Below, piece after piece: positions 61,701 through 64,000 of a stretch of 64,000 nt of DNA. Below the pieces are notes generated by a model that saw only the letters and a program-made list of their open reading frames with translations, was not told the DNA's origin and searched no databases. Position 1 is the first letter of the stretch. Each line of letters opens with the position of its first letter. A program made the translations under genes and the position numbers. Source of the stretch: Tubiluchus corallicola (taxonomy: Eukaryota; Priapulida; Priapulimorpha; Priapulimorphida; Tubiluchidae); NCBI GenBank assembly GCA_030141605.1, contig JAQGDQ010000333.1, forward strand, positions 186,001-250,000, read 5' to 3'.

Positions 61701-62951
61701 TGTCTGGAACAGATGCGAAACAAGATTCCGAACTTAAACATGAGCTATTATGTAAATATGAAGACAGTAGAGCGAATACATCAGGTATGCAGTCTTGTTA
61801 GCATAGTAAGAGCTTAATAGCAAAACAAAATATGCAGTTGTACATAGTTAATTAAGGATGTCACTCTCATGATGAAGAAAGATAACAGTGCAACTTCTGA
61901 CATTATTTTTGTGTAAAATTGAAAAGAAATGTTGCCACATTATTATTATTTGTGGAAAACCAGGTTTATTTTTCTGAGCCTATTTTTCTATTGGAGTGGG
62001 AGATTCAGTGCTACAACTTGAACTTAGCTTGTAATAAAGTCTAATTCTTTAAGGTAAAGTACTGAACTGGCAGATGTTTCTTAGCCTTTTTTACATATAA
62101 TATATTCTCCCCGAACACGAGAAAAGTAGATGGTCAACTTTGTGGGGGAAACTTTGCAGAATGACTTTTGAGTCAAGCTGTCATCCATTCATTAAAGATC
62201 AGGTTTTGCCCTGCTCAACTTGAAATGCTAAGCATACACTGTAAGCATTTAACCAGTGCCAGTCATTCCAGGTAGATTATTACAAAAGATTTATGATGTC
62301 GAAAAAACCTATAAGACAGTTTGAAAGTAGTCAAAAATAGTCTTGTATTATTCAAAGAAACTAGCCTCAAAATATATAATAATTGGCTTCACTTTGAGTG
62401 GTTTGCAGTTCAGCTACAATTTGTAGATGATGGCTTGATTTCACGCATTCTCAGATGCAACCAAATGAGAATTCATGTAACAATAACCAGTTCTTTTATA
62501 AAAGGTGATTTTTGACATTTAAAAAAAAGAAAAAAGTATTTTATATTTGAAAAGTGACATGTATGTAGTGTTTTAGATTTAGAACAACCGAACCATGTGA
62601 AAAATTTATAAAGAAAGTTTGTCCATTTGGTTACCATCCTATAATGCTTTCTCTTTTTTGTTATTAGATGTAACCACATTATGAATAAAATAGTGCATAA
62701 AGCATCATTAGTAGCACAGTTTATAACACTTCTGTCACCATGTACCAAAGTATTATTAAAATCTAACAAAATTACAGCATCTTGATGTACGTTGCTTGCT
62801 GAAGAATATACATTCATTCACTTAACGATTTGTTTAATAATTTCAGCTATTAGACATACCATTGAGAAAGTCTGTCGAGGATCATGGTGATGACGAGTAT
62901 GACGAAGTTGAAGAACAAGTGGAGGGAGACATGAACTATGGCGATGTCTAG
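13638..62951 (+). CDS. IFT140: IFT140, intraflagellar transport complex A subunit (31 coding exons, complete)
   Basis: IFT140 is a core subunit of IFT-A, which drives retrograde transport in cilia and helps membrane proteins enter the cilium. I joined 31 exons by hand using splice sites, reading frame and the recalled family sequence. The CDS is 4446 nt including the stop, giving 1481 residues against about 1460 in vertebrates. Residues 1 to about 610 form the two N-terminal WD40 propellers, with repeat-like pieces such as [12 protein letters not shown] and VWDLSRREA. Residues from about 760 to 1440 form the TPR-like solenoid, with very conserved blocks such as [26 protein letters not shown] and [12 protein letters not shown]. 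The C-terminus is acidic, as in the family. All introns are GT-AG except intron 26, which is GC-AG. The ATG at 13638 matches the family N-terminus (MAVYFD). A 3' splice site 8 bases upstream suggests a separate 5' untranslated exon. Introns 21 and 24 host antisense genes. Confidence 0.97.
14397..14618 (+). CDS. IFT140: IFT140 coding exon 2 (residues 52-125)
   Basis: Acceptor TTTTAG and donor GTAAGC; phase 0 at both ends. Encodes WD40 blades with [14 protein letters not shown] and [15 protein letters not shown]. Confidence 0.95.
15050..15180 (+). CDS. IFT140: IFT140 coding exon 3 (residues 126-168, 2 nt over)
   Basis: Acceptor TTATAG and donor GTATGT. Encodes [13 protein letters not shown], which matches the WD40 strand GVLLLWRLDQRG of vertebrate IFT140. 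Confidence 0.94.
15860..16595 (-). mobile_element. Tigger/pogo-like MITE, copy A (intron 3)
   Basis: Starts CAGTAAGACCTTGCTTAACG and ends with the inverse GTTAAACGAGGATTTACTG, flanked by TA on both sides (15858-15859 and 16596-16597). 736 bp with no transposase. Inverted relative to copies B and C, which share its interior. Confidence 0.85.
16991..17124 (+). CDS. IFT140: IFT140 coding exon 4 (residues 169-213)
   Basis: Acceptor TACACAG and donor GTAATG. Encodes [16 protein letters not shown], among the best-conserved N-terminal stretches of the family. Preceded by a Tigger-like MITE in intron 3. Confidence 0.95.
17949..18124 (+). CDS. IFT140: IFT140 coding exon 5 (residues 214-272)
   Basis: Acceptor AATTTAG; donor GTTTGT is a weaker match but keeps the frame. 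Encodes [16 protein letters not shown] and [15 protein letters not shown], a propeller segment. Confidence 0.92.
18125..20082. other. IFT140 intron 5
   Basis: AT-rich, no gene. A less AT-rich patch at about 18770-19140 looks like a decayed repeat I cannot name. Confidence 0.5.
20083..20171 (+). CDS. IFT140: IFT140 coding exon 6 (residues 273-301)
   Basis: Acceptor CCCACAG and donor GTAGAA. Encodes [18 protein letters not shown]; the VKLSG start is shared with vertebrate IFT140. Confidence 0.93.
20660..20766 (+). CDS. IFT140: IFT140 coding exon 7 (residues 302-337)
   Basis: Acceptor CTTGTAG and donor GTAAGT. Encodes [13 protein letters not shown] (end of a WD40 blade) and [11 protein letters not shown]. 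Confidence 0.95.
20925..21227. mobile_element. 303-bp mariner-like MITE (intron 7)
   Basis: Left end CAGGTAGTCATCAACTTA pairs imperfectly with the inverse of the right end (CAAGTAGGCGTCAACTTA). TA flank on the left, CA on the right. Ends also carry an internal repeat of the CGCCTACTTGC motif. Confidence 0.58.
21228..22985. other. Rest of IFT140 intron 7
   Basis: No gene or recognisable element. Short open frames here have no domain and no splice support. Confidence 0.5.
22986..23119 (+). CDS. IFT140: IFT140 coding exon 8 (residues 338-382)
   Basis: Acceptor TTTACAG; donor GTTAGT after a CGA codon. Encodes [16 protein letters not shown], the start of the second propeller region. Confidence 0.9.
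23277..23366 (+). CDS. IFT140: IFT140 coding exon 9 (residues 383-412)
   Basis: Acceptor TTTTCAG and donor GTAAGC; in frame. Encodes [11 protein letters not shown], matching WGSRKNLLAVNS of vertebrates. Confidence 0.94.
23581..23770 (+). CDS. IFT140: IFT140 coding exon 10 (residues 413-475)
   Basis: Acceptor TTAAAAG and donor GTAAGT. Encodes [19 protein letters not shown] and [13 protein letters not shown]. Confidence 0.95.
24127..24218 (+). CDS. IFT140: IFT140 coding exon 11 (residues 476-506)
   Basis: Acceptor ATTTTAG and donor GTTAGA. Encodes [11 protein letters not shown] and KVQVRTFQ, aligned with RVQVRTWQ of vertebrates. Followed by a 145-bp intron, the shortest in the gene. Confidence 0.94.
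24364..24491 (+). CDS. IFT140: IFT140 coding exon 12 (residues 507-548)
   Basis: Acceptor TACATAG and donor GTATAA. Encodes [16 protein letters not shown] and [10 protein letters not shown]. Confidence 0.95.
24664..24781 (+). CDS. IFT140: IFT140 coding exon 13 (residues 549-588)
   Basis: Acceptor TTTGCAG and donor GTAAGT. Encodes [17 protein letters not shown], the last blades of the second propeller. Followed by a 3.8-kb intron rich in repeats. Confidence 0.94.
24970..25860. repeat. Modular dispersed repeat in IFT140 intron 13
   Basis: Two kinds of module recur. A GGCCCACCCGGGGTCACC-type block occurs at 25442, 25551 and 25786, each followed by a CATC...ACAGGGAATGTC-like stretch. A GTCGTTGAC...TTGACTTAATTT...CCTTTGCATAAAATGCATG block occurs at about 25030-25150 and 25646-25760. 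This looks like one old repeat family with internal repetition. Confidence 0.7.
24972..25015. repeat. Stem-loop in intron 13
   Basis: GTCCC-CTGACTTTT pairs with AAAAGTCAG-TAAA-GGGAC: 14 pairs with a 4-base bulge and a loop of about 12 bases. It lies at the left edge of the modular repeat that follows. Confidence 0.75.
26380..27740. other. Part of IFT140 intron 13
   Basis: A minus-strand frame at 26513-26704 (63 codons) might be a transposase scrap but has no motif I can support. A short (TTA)n run lies near 26910. Nothing else recognised. Confidence 0.4.
27751..28398. mobile_element. hAT-type non-autonomous element, 648 bp (intron 13)
   Basis: Starts TAGGGATGCA and ends TACATCCCTG, inverted ends typical of hAT elements. 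Subterminal GGATCC/GGATCT motifs lie on both sides. Flanked by TTTAGTAT (27743-27750) and TTTAGTAG (28399-28406), an 8-bp duplication with 7 of 8 matching. No transposase. Confidence 0.8.
28558..28700 (+). CDS. IFT140: IFT140 coding exon 14 (residues 589-635)
   Basis: Acceptor ATTACAG and donor GTAAGC. Encodes [14 protein letters not shown], aligned with FYDVEMDTVTVFDF, then an acidic serine-rich stretch. Confidence 0.93.
29065..29460 (+). mobile_element. LINE RT fragment with a 190-bp tandem duplication (intron 14)
   Basis: Reads [18 protein letters not shown] and LPKQQF, like the SKILEKLVYNRLYSYL...QFGF region of non-LTR polymerases. Bases 29081-29270 are repeated at 29271-29460 with a single difference (T or C in AACAACAA[T/C]TCAGG). 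Confidence 0.75.
29461..31575. other. Rest of IFT140 intron 14
   Basis: No gene. A less AT-rich stretch near 30180-30480 may be a decayed repeat. A run of GCATGCAGTGCATGCGTTGC-like palindromes lies at 31201-31230. Confidence 0.45.
31576..31759 (+). CDS. IFT140: IFT140 coding exon 15 (residues 636-697)
   Basis: Acceptor ATTTCAG and donor GTATGC. Encodes [19 protein letters not shown], aligned with the HFWDQSEPRLFVCEA region. The lysine-rich end is variable in the family. Confidence 0.94.
31948..32079 (+). CDS. IFT140: IFT140 coding exon 16 (residues 698-741)
   Basis: Acceptor TTTGCAG and donor GTATTT. Encodes [18 protein letters not shown] and [13 protein letters not shown], aligned with LGMEVPYYYFTRK. 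Confidence 0.95.
32343..33082 (+). mobile_element. Tigger/pogo-like MITE, copy B (intron 16)
   Basis: Starts CAGTAAGTCCTCGCTTAATG and ends CATTAAGCGAGGACTTGTTG. TA flank on the left; the right one has decayed to CA. 740 bp, closely similar to copy C (shared AAACAGTACATATTGCATTA). Confidence 0.85.
33305..33549 (+). CDS. IFT140: IFT140 coding exon 17 (residues 742-822)
   Basis: Acceptor TTTTTAG and donor GTACAG. Encodes [18 protein letters not shown] and [12 protein letters not shown], the beginning of the TPR-like solenoid. This is the longest exon. Confidence 0.96.
34023..34200 (+). CDS. IFT140: IFT140 coding exon 18 (residues 823-882)
   Basis: Acceptor TTTTTAG and donor GTGAGT. Encodes [19 protein letters not shown] and [17 protein letters not shown], the most conserved block of IFT140. 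Confidence 0.97.
34801..34884 (+). CDS. IFT140: IFT140 coding exon 19 (residues 883-910)
   Basis: Acceptor TTATTAG and donor GTATAT; in frame. Encodes [20 protein letters not shown]. Confidence 0.96.
35296..35402 (+). CDS. IFT140: IFT140 coding exon 20 (residues 911-945)
   Basis: Acceptor TAATTAG and donor GTAAGT. Encodes [21 protein letters not shown], a TPR-like helix pair. Confidence 0.95.
35934..36659 (+). mobile_element. Tigger/pogo-like MITE, copy C (intron 20)
   Basis: Starts CAGTAAGTCCTCGCTTAACA, ends GTTAAGTGAGGAACTG, flanked by TA (35932-35933 and 36660-36661). 726 bp, no transposase. Confidence 0.85.
36969..37067 (+). CDS. IFT140: IFT140 coding exon 21 (residues 946-978)
   Basis: Acceptor TTATTAG and donor GTAAGT. 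Encodes [15 protein letters not shown]. Followed by a 6.4-kb intron that hosts an antisense GPCR gene. Confidence 0.95.
37068..38370. other. 5' part of IFT140 intron 21
   Basis: No long open frame or recognised element. Possibly a decayed gene copy near 37800-38110, but I can identify no motif. Confidence 0.4.
38380..39250 (-). mobile_element. Decayed LINE C-terminal remnant
   Basis: Minus-strand pieces in shifting frames include [24 protein letters not shown]-like text near 38990-38910, which fits the Y.Y(L/I)YGI..WG block after the RT domain of Jockey-like LINEs. Heavily mutated. Confidence 0.5.
40131..41276 (-). CDS. Intronless class A (rhodopsin-like) GPCR nested antisense in IFT140 intron 21
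   Basis: One open frame of 381 residues with seven hydrophobic segments. Family landmarks: N75 in TM1, LAITD with D103 in TM2, C128 (start of TM3) and C204 (extracellular loop 2) as the likely disulfide, YDRH at 151-154 in place of DRY, P223 in TM5, P280 in TM6 and NPIIY at 313-317 in TM7. Helix 8 has [10 protein letters not shown], with cysteines that could be palmitoylated. N24 and N36 are glycosylation sequons before TM1. The TM6 tryptophan of the CWxP motif is missing (LICP). TM4 has no obvious conserved tryptophan. The overall look is of an amine, adenosine or melanocortin-like orphan receptor; the ligand cannot be told. A second Met at residue 15 is a possible start. A minus-strand AATAAA lies at 39806-39811. 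Lack of introns is common for invertebrate class A GPCRs and may reflect retroposition. Confidence 0.93.
   Translation of the reverse strand: MQKCETTYRRVTTEMESKIAISRNGSFGISYSKETNETEAKPDDTNFEAKSYDLLKANGEIIIIVPIGVLTIFLNLLVIIAIGKFKKLQTFTNKFLACLAITDLISGFLAPVVTMSLMIHPKTEVGFCSFFAFFSMFCVISTLGNLMLVTYDRHLAMTKPIIYKQLMTANKFYKLILFCISYSILLSIFTVLQIFFSWSNENQCIVDYVVWPWFILCLAAHYPIALSYMMFTYTKVIQTARNHAVKRRNNANVRVLSIAQLKATWMTAIIISTSMALICPHILHMILVGLTRNEYQTLNNIRTLALTANSLVNPIIYVLQNQEFRTCFRKLLCRDNSNAINDVRSSSNMQHGGPLHDTASKNLEKQTTTVAVLPTLSSAHT
41277..43447. other. 3' part of IFT140 intron 21, including the GPCR upstream region
   Basis: No coding signal recognised. Bases 42792-42822 form a hairpin (13 of 14 pairs, ATCTCAG..TTCTG). 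The promoter of the minus-strand GPCR would lie just above 41276, but no clear element is visible. Confidence 0.4.
43448..43580 (+). CDS. IFT140: IFT140 coding exon 22 (residues 979-1023)
   Basis: Acceptor TTTGCAG and donor GTCAGA. Encodes [17 protein letters not shown] and [14 protein letters not shown], aligned with LWRWWAQYLESQGEMD. Confidence 0.95.
44198..44341 (+). CDS. IFT140: IFT140 coding exon 23 (residues 1024-1071)
   Basis: Acceptor CCTTTAG and donor GTAAAG; in frame. Encodes [20 protein letters not shown] and [20 protein letters not shown]. Confidence 0.96.
45207..45392 (+). pseudogene. PIF/Harbinger-like transposase remnant (intron 23)
   Basis: Reads RRNENGSY, a stop, then [18 protein letters not shown] and [12 protein letters not shown], then SPLIQKSN. 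This is the N-terminal pattern of Harbinger nucleases (RGxYxxLxxELR..D...F..Y.RM....F..LL..I.P.I.K.D). One in-frame stop; the DDE core is absent. Confidence 0.65.
45934..46062 (+). CDS. IFT140: IFT140 coding exon 24 (residues 1072-1114)
   Basis: Acceptor CATGTAG and donor GTTAGT; in frame. Encodes [20 protein letters not shown] and KAVMLYHK. Followed by the longest intron, 7650 bp. Confidence 0.96.
46410..46441. repeat. Perfect 12-bp hairpin (intron 24)
   Basis: GCTACCTCTGAA pairs exactly with TTCAGAGGTAGC around an 8-base loop. Confidence 0.8.
46845..47450 (+). repeat. 60-bp minisatellite, about ten units (intron 24)
   Basis: Unit of exactly 60 bp: GTCATCATTAAAATAATGAC, then AAAGCTCACGTTATTAGCC, then TACATCATGATGACGCAACTT. 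Units start at about 46911, 46971, 47031 and so on. Because 60 is divisible by 3 the forward frame stays open for 194 codons with a 20-residue period ([20 protein letters not shown]). Each unit has two near-palindromes. Outer units are most diverged. Confidence 0.93.
47451..48030. other. Part of IFT140 intron 24, nothing recognised
   Basis: AT-rich sequence without open frames or a repeat I can identify. Confidence 0.4.
48040..48190 (+). pseudogene. THAP-like zinc finger fragment
   Basis: ATG at 48040 opens [20 protein letters not shown], then [12 protein letters not shown] and a stop at 48162. A different frame continues with LNWHNVK. THAP domains begin with C-x(2-4)-C and continue with H.FP..R..W; the second CxxH pair is missing. 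Probably a scrap of a THAP-containing transposon or gene. Confidence 0.42.
48914..49958 (-). CDS. GNAT-family N-acetyltransferase-like gene, two exons, nested antisense in IFT140 intron 24
   Basis: Exon 1 is 49958-49796 and exon 2 is 49635-48914, joined across a 160-bp intron with donor GTAAGTG and acceptor TTTATAG. The product is about 294 residues. The N-terminal half is a GNAT domain: [12 protein letters not shown] start, then [14 protein letters not shown] (beta hairpin), [21 protein letters not shown] with RRQGIGG as the acetyl-CoA pyrophosphate loop, and [10 protein letters not shown], the usual GNAT end. The C-terminal half resembles the second GNAT-like domain of the YitH or holothin-acyltransferase-like group, with [12 protein letters not shown]. 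The likely reaction is acyl transfer from acyl-CoA to an amine; the substrate is unknown. A minus-strand AATAAA lies at 48863-48868, 46 bases past the stop. The frame is intact, which argues for a real gene. Confidence 0.88.
49959..50880. other. Upstream of the GNAT gene in intron 24
   Basis: A minus-strand frame at 50432-50812 (126 codons, starting [18 protein letters not shown]) has no domain I recognise. It lies 470 bp upstream of the GNAT start codon and adjoins the repeat at 50885. It could be a repeat-derived frame or an unrecognised exon. Confidence 0.3.
50885..51150 (-). repeat. Dispersed repeat, copy 1 (intron 24)
   Basis: On the minus strand it reads TTATTTTT..TTGAGCCCACCGGGA, then TACCTCTTATTTCT, then GGAGGGTCATGGCGTCCCAT and TTTTCCCGGGACCCAAC. 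The same blocks appear in order on the + strand at 59450-59730. It is GC-richer than its surroundings. Confidence 0.75.
51150..53700. other. 3' half of IFT140 intron 24
   Basis: No gene. 52310-52680 has a repeated motif of the form GTGACTCAT(A/G)CCA..CAATT at 52313 and 52581, with a related GACCTTTCATTTGATG block between them, so an old modular repeat. 53330-53470 is AATTTAAAT-rich. 53576-53670 is a GATGAT/GATAAT simple repeat. Confidence 0.5.
53713..53895 (+). CDS. IFT140: IFT140 coding exon 25 (residues 1115-1175)
   Basis: Acceptor ATCATAG and donor GTGAGT; in frame. Encodes [20 protein letters not shown] and [17 protein letters not shown]. Confidence 0.94.
54225..54425 (+). CDS. IFT140: IFT140 coding exon 26 (residues 1176-1242), GC donor
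   Basis: Acceptor TTTACAG. Encodes [20 protein letters not shown] and [17 protein letters not shown]. The exon must end at 54425: the next family residues (AMRALLKSG) begin exactly at 55137 in phase 0. The donor is therefore GCAGGT. The nearby GT at 54430 would break the frame. Confidence 0.93.
54426..55136 (+). other. GC-AG intron 26 of IFT140
   Basis: Starts GCAGGT and ends CTGTTAG. The only placement that joins KVK to AMRALLKSG in frame. GC-AG introns are a known minor class spliced by the major spliceosome. Confidence 0.88.
55137..55349 (+). CDS. IFT140: IFT140 coding exon 27 (residues 1243-1313)
   Basis: Acceptor CTGTTAG and donor GTATCC; in frame. Encodes [35 protein letters not shown] and GFYDACAQ, nearly identical to vertebrate IFT140. 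Confidence 0.97.
55895..56700 (-). mobile_element. Decayed LINE reverse transcriptase (intron 27)
   Basis: Minus-strand text in order: [12 protein letters not shown] near 56410, [19 protein letters not shown] near 56340-56290, motif A as [13 protein letters not shown], motif B as [14 protein letters not shown] or, with a frameshift, [12 protein letters not shown], and motif C as [15 protein letters not shown] near 55965. Stops and frameshifts abound, but the motif order is clear. Confidence 0.75.
57804..57970 (+). CDS. IFT140: IFT140 coding exon 28 (residues 1314-1368)
   Basis: Acceptor TTGTTAG and donor GTAAGT. Encodes [20 protein letters not shown] and LVKRFVQAR. Confidence 0.96.
58070..58570 (+). 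mobile_element. LINE reverse transcriptase fragment (intron 28)
   Basis: Reads [20 protein letters not shown] (motif A, DT changed to HT), [20 protein letters not shown] (motif B), then [19 protein letters not shown] (motif C, with YADD changed to CADD) and [10 protein letters not shown]. Short, with stops, so dead. Confidence 0.75.
59430..59730 (+). repeat. Dispersed repeat, copy 2 (intron 28)
   Basis: Shares GCCCACCGGGA, ACCTCCAAAA, TACCTCTTATTTCTGGAGAA, GGAGGGCCATGGCGCCCCAT and TTTTCCCGGAGCCAAC with copy 1. Preceded by a (TA)n run at 59384-59408. Open frames across it have no known domain. Confidence 0.75.
60150..60530 (+). repeat. GTGGT-rich simple repeat (intron 28)
   Basis: A short ATC run (60158-60183) and then about 330 bp of irregular GTGGTGTGGT units. 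The strand bias (G and T only for long stretches) is strong. The open frame over it (poly Trp/Val/Gly/Cys) is not a gene. Confidence 0.9.
60776..60917 (+). CDS. IFT140: IFT140 coding exon 29 (residues 1369-1416)
   Basis: Acceptor TTTGCAG; donor GTTTGT is weak but keeps the frame. Encodes [20 protein letters not shown] and [10 protein letters not shown]. Confidence 0.94.
61157..61559. mobile_element. 403-bp MITE with AGGGTT(G/A)CCAG ends (intron 29)
   Basis: Left end AGGGTTGCCAG and right end CTGGTAACCCT are inverse with one mismatch. AATT flanks both sides (61153-61156 and 61560-61563) and may be the target duplication or part of the ends. No transposase. Confidence 0.65.
61692..61784 (+). 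CDS. IFT140: IFT140 coding exon 30 (residues 1417-1447)
   Basis: Acceptor TTTTTAG and donor GTATGC; in frame. Encodes [20 protein letters not shown], aligned with [20 protein letters not shown]. Confidence 0.96.
61785..62846. other. IFT140 intron 30
   Basis: AT-rich. A minus-strand frame at 62473-62817 has Asn/Phe/Lys-rich low-complexity sequence; 62690-62800 might be a LINE scrap, but I cannot support it. Confidence 0.4.
62847..62951 (+). CDS. IFT140: IFT140 coding exon 31, C-terminus and stop (residues 1448-1481)
   Basis: Acceptor ATTTCAG; TAG stop at 62949-62951. Encodes [20 protein letters not shown] and then a run of acidic residues, like the acidic end of vertebrate IFT140. No AATAAA lies between the stop and the hAT-like element that begins at 63374. 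Confidence 0.94.
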   Translation, partial: LLDIPLRKSVEDHGDDEYDEVEEQVEGDMNYGDV

Positions 62952-63373
62952 ATACTGTCTGGCAACATGTAACAAAAACACCAGTATTTGTACTTGCAAT
63001 TCAACCCAATCATGTTTTGTTTTAATTTTTTTCTATTGGGTCAAATGTGTGATAATTAACTATGTCACTTATACTAAGAGATATTTTGTATTGTTTGTAT
63101 AAATATTTATAGAAAAAATATGTCCTATTTCATCATAAATGATTCTGTCGGCACACGTCACTGCTGCTTGATCATATCATAACAGACGTTAGAACAAGTC
63201 TTCAAAATTATTTAGGAAATTTAAATGCTAAACTGTTCAAATTGTTTAGTAATATGTTTTTAGTCTTGTATAAACATAATTTTTGGTGTTGTTTCAGATT
63301 AAGAGCCACTGGCTTAAGCGCAACTTTTGTGACGTGCTGTCAATATTAATGCTAACACCAGGATGGCATTAGG

Positions 63374-63848
63374 CTGTAGCGGATAGCCCTATAGGCTGAA
63401 GCCTAAGGCCCGGGATCAAAAGGGGCCAGGCAAAATAAAACGAAAAAAATTTTTTTTTGTAAAAAAAAAATAAATTGACAAAAGAGCAAGGGGCTCTTTT
63501 TTTTCAAAAGTCAGTCACTATATTTCAAATCGGGTTTACACAAATCAAGTTTACACAATTTAAGTTTACACAATTCAAGTTTACACAATTTAAGTTTACA
63601 CAATTCACGTTTACACAGTTTAAGTTTAAGTTCAAAATTTCAGTTTCCGAATTTTTCTGGGGGCAAAGTCATTTATAATTTCTAAAAAGTCCATTTTATC
63701 ACAATCGGTGGGCAAAAACTCACAAAATTAAACAAACTTATAAACGACGAGAGCTCCACAAAAACACGTCAGCTCAGCAGTGTAGCAACATTTAAAAGGC
63801 CCGTTCCAAGCTCAAGCCTAAGGCCCATAAAATCATAATCCGCCGCTG
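63374..63848. mobile_element. hAT-type non-autonomous element, 475 bp, with perfect 8-bp TSD
   Basis: Left end CTGTAGCGGAT and right end (inverted) CAGCGGCGGAT resemble the CAGNGGCGGAT ends of many hAT elements. GCATTAGG flanks both sides exactly (63366-63373 and 63849-63856). Subterminal GCCTAAGGCCC is present near both ends. It lies 422 bp beyond the IFT140 stop. Confidence 0.85.
63528..63632. repeat. 15-bp tandem repeat inside the hAT-type element
   Basis: About six and a half units of AATTCAAGTTTACAC / AATTTAAGTTTACAC, alternating C and T at one position. Confidence 0.9.
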
Positions 63849-64000
63849 GCATTAGGAGTCACTTGTAGTTTTTAACTTAGCAATTTGCAAAACAACGTAC
63901 AATAATATTAAATGGCCACTATTTAATGTTCAGTGAAAATCCATTAATTTAAATCTAATTAAGTGTATACTGAACATAAATGCTGCATGTAATACAGTCT

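Noticed and set aside
63475-63678. 67-codon frame with KFTQF repeats
   Set aside because: Reading of the 15-bp tandem array inside the hAT-type element.
63365-63856. 9-bp target duplication (Mutator-like) for the 3' element
   Set aside because: The ninth matching G is more simply the terminal base of a CAG...-type hAT end; the terminal GCGGAT motif favours hAT with 8 bp.

Overview
The window is from a metazoan nuclear genome: AT-rich, with long introns, GT-AG splice sites and many decayed transposons. It contains a gene I can assemble completely, IFT140, the intraflagellar transport complex A subunit, on the + strand. I found 31 coding exons between 13638 and 62951. Every splice phase is consistent, and they give a 1481-residue protein, close to the usual length of about 1460. 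Such a protein implies a ciliated animal. The long introns, CR1/L2-like LINEs whose ORF1 has a PHD finger, RTE-like LINEs, Tigger/pogo-like and hAT-like elements and a decayed PIF/Harbinger transposase fit many marine invertebrates. I cannot name the phylum from the sequence.

Layout. 1-2.3 kb: pieces of an RTE-like LINE in both orientations, one interrupted by a solo LTR, with a large TTA microsatellite at the 3' end of the other. 2.3-5.4 kb: mostly unrecognised, with one more RTE-like fragment. 5.4-9.0 kb: a minus-strand CR1/L2-like LINE (PHD-finger ORF1, endonuclease, reverse transcriptase, C-terminal region) broken by a 540-bp element flanked by TTAA. 9.5-10.7 kb: a second, more decayed LINE. 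10.7-13.6 kb: no gene, but an exact 232-bp tandem duplication. 13.6-62.95 kb: IFT140. 63.37-63.85 kb: a well-preserved hAT-type non-autonomous element just downstream of the IFT140 stop.

Two antisense genes lie inside IFT140 introns. An intronless class A GPCR of 381 residues sits in intron 21, and a two-exon GNAT acetyltransferase-like gene of 294 residues sits in intron 24. The same introns carry three copies of a Tigger/pogo-like MITE, a 60-bp minisatellite that is open in one frame through about ten units, a second hAT-type element, several LINE reverse transcriptase remnants, a PIF/Harbinger-like remnant, a THAP-like fragment and a repeat present in two inverted copies.

I found no RNA genes, no CRISPR and no bacterial-type operon. 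IFT140 acts in cilia, the GPCR would act at a membrane, and the GNAT protein has no known link to either. I see no sign that the three work as one system; the nesting may only affect their expression.
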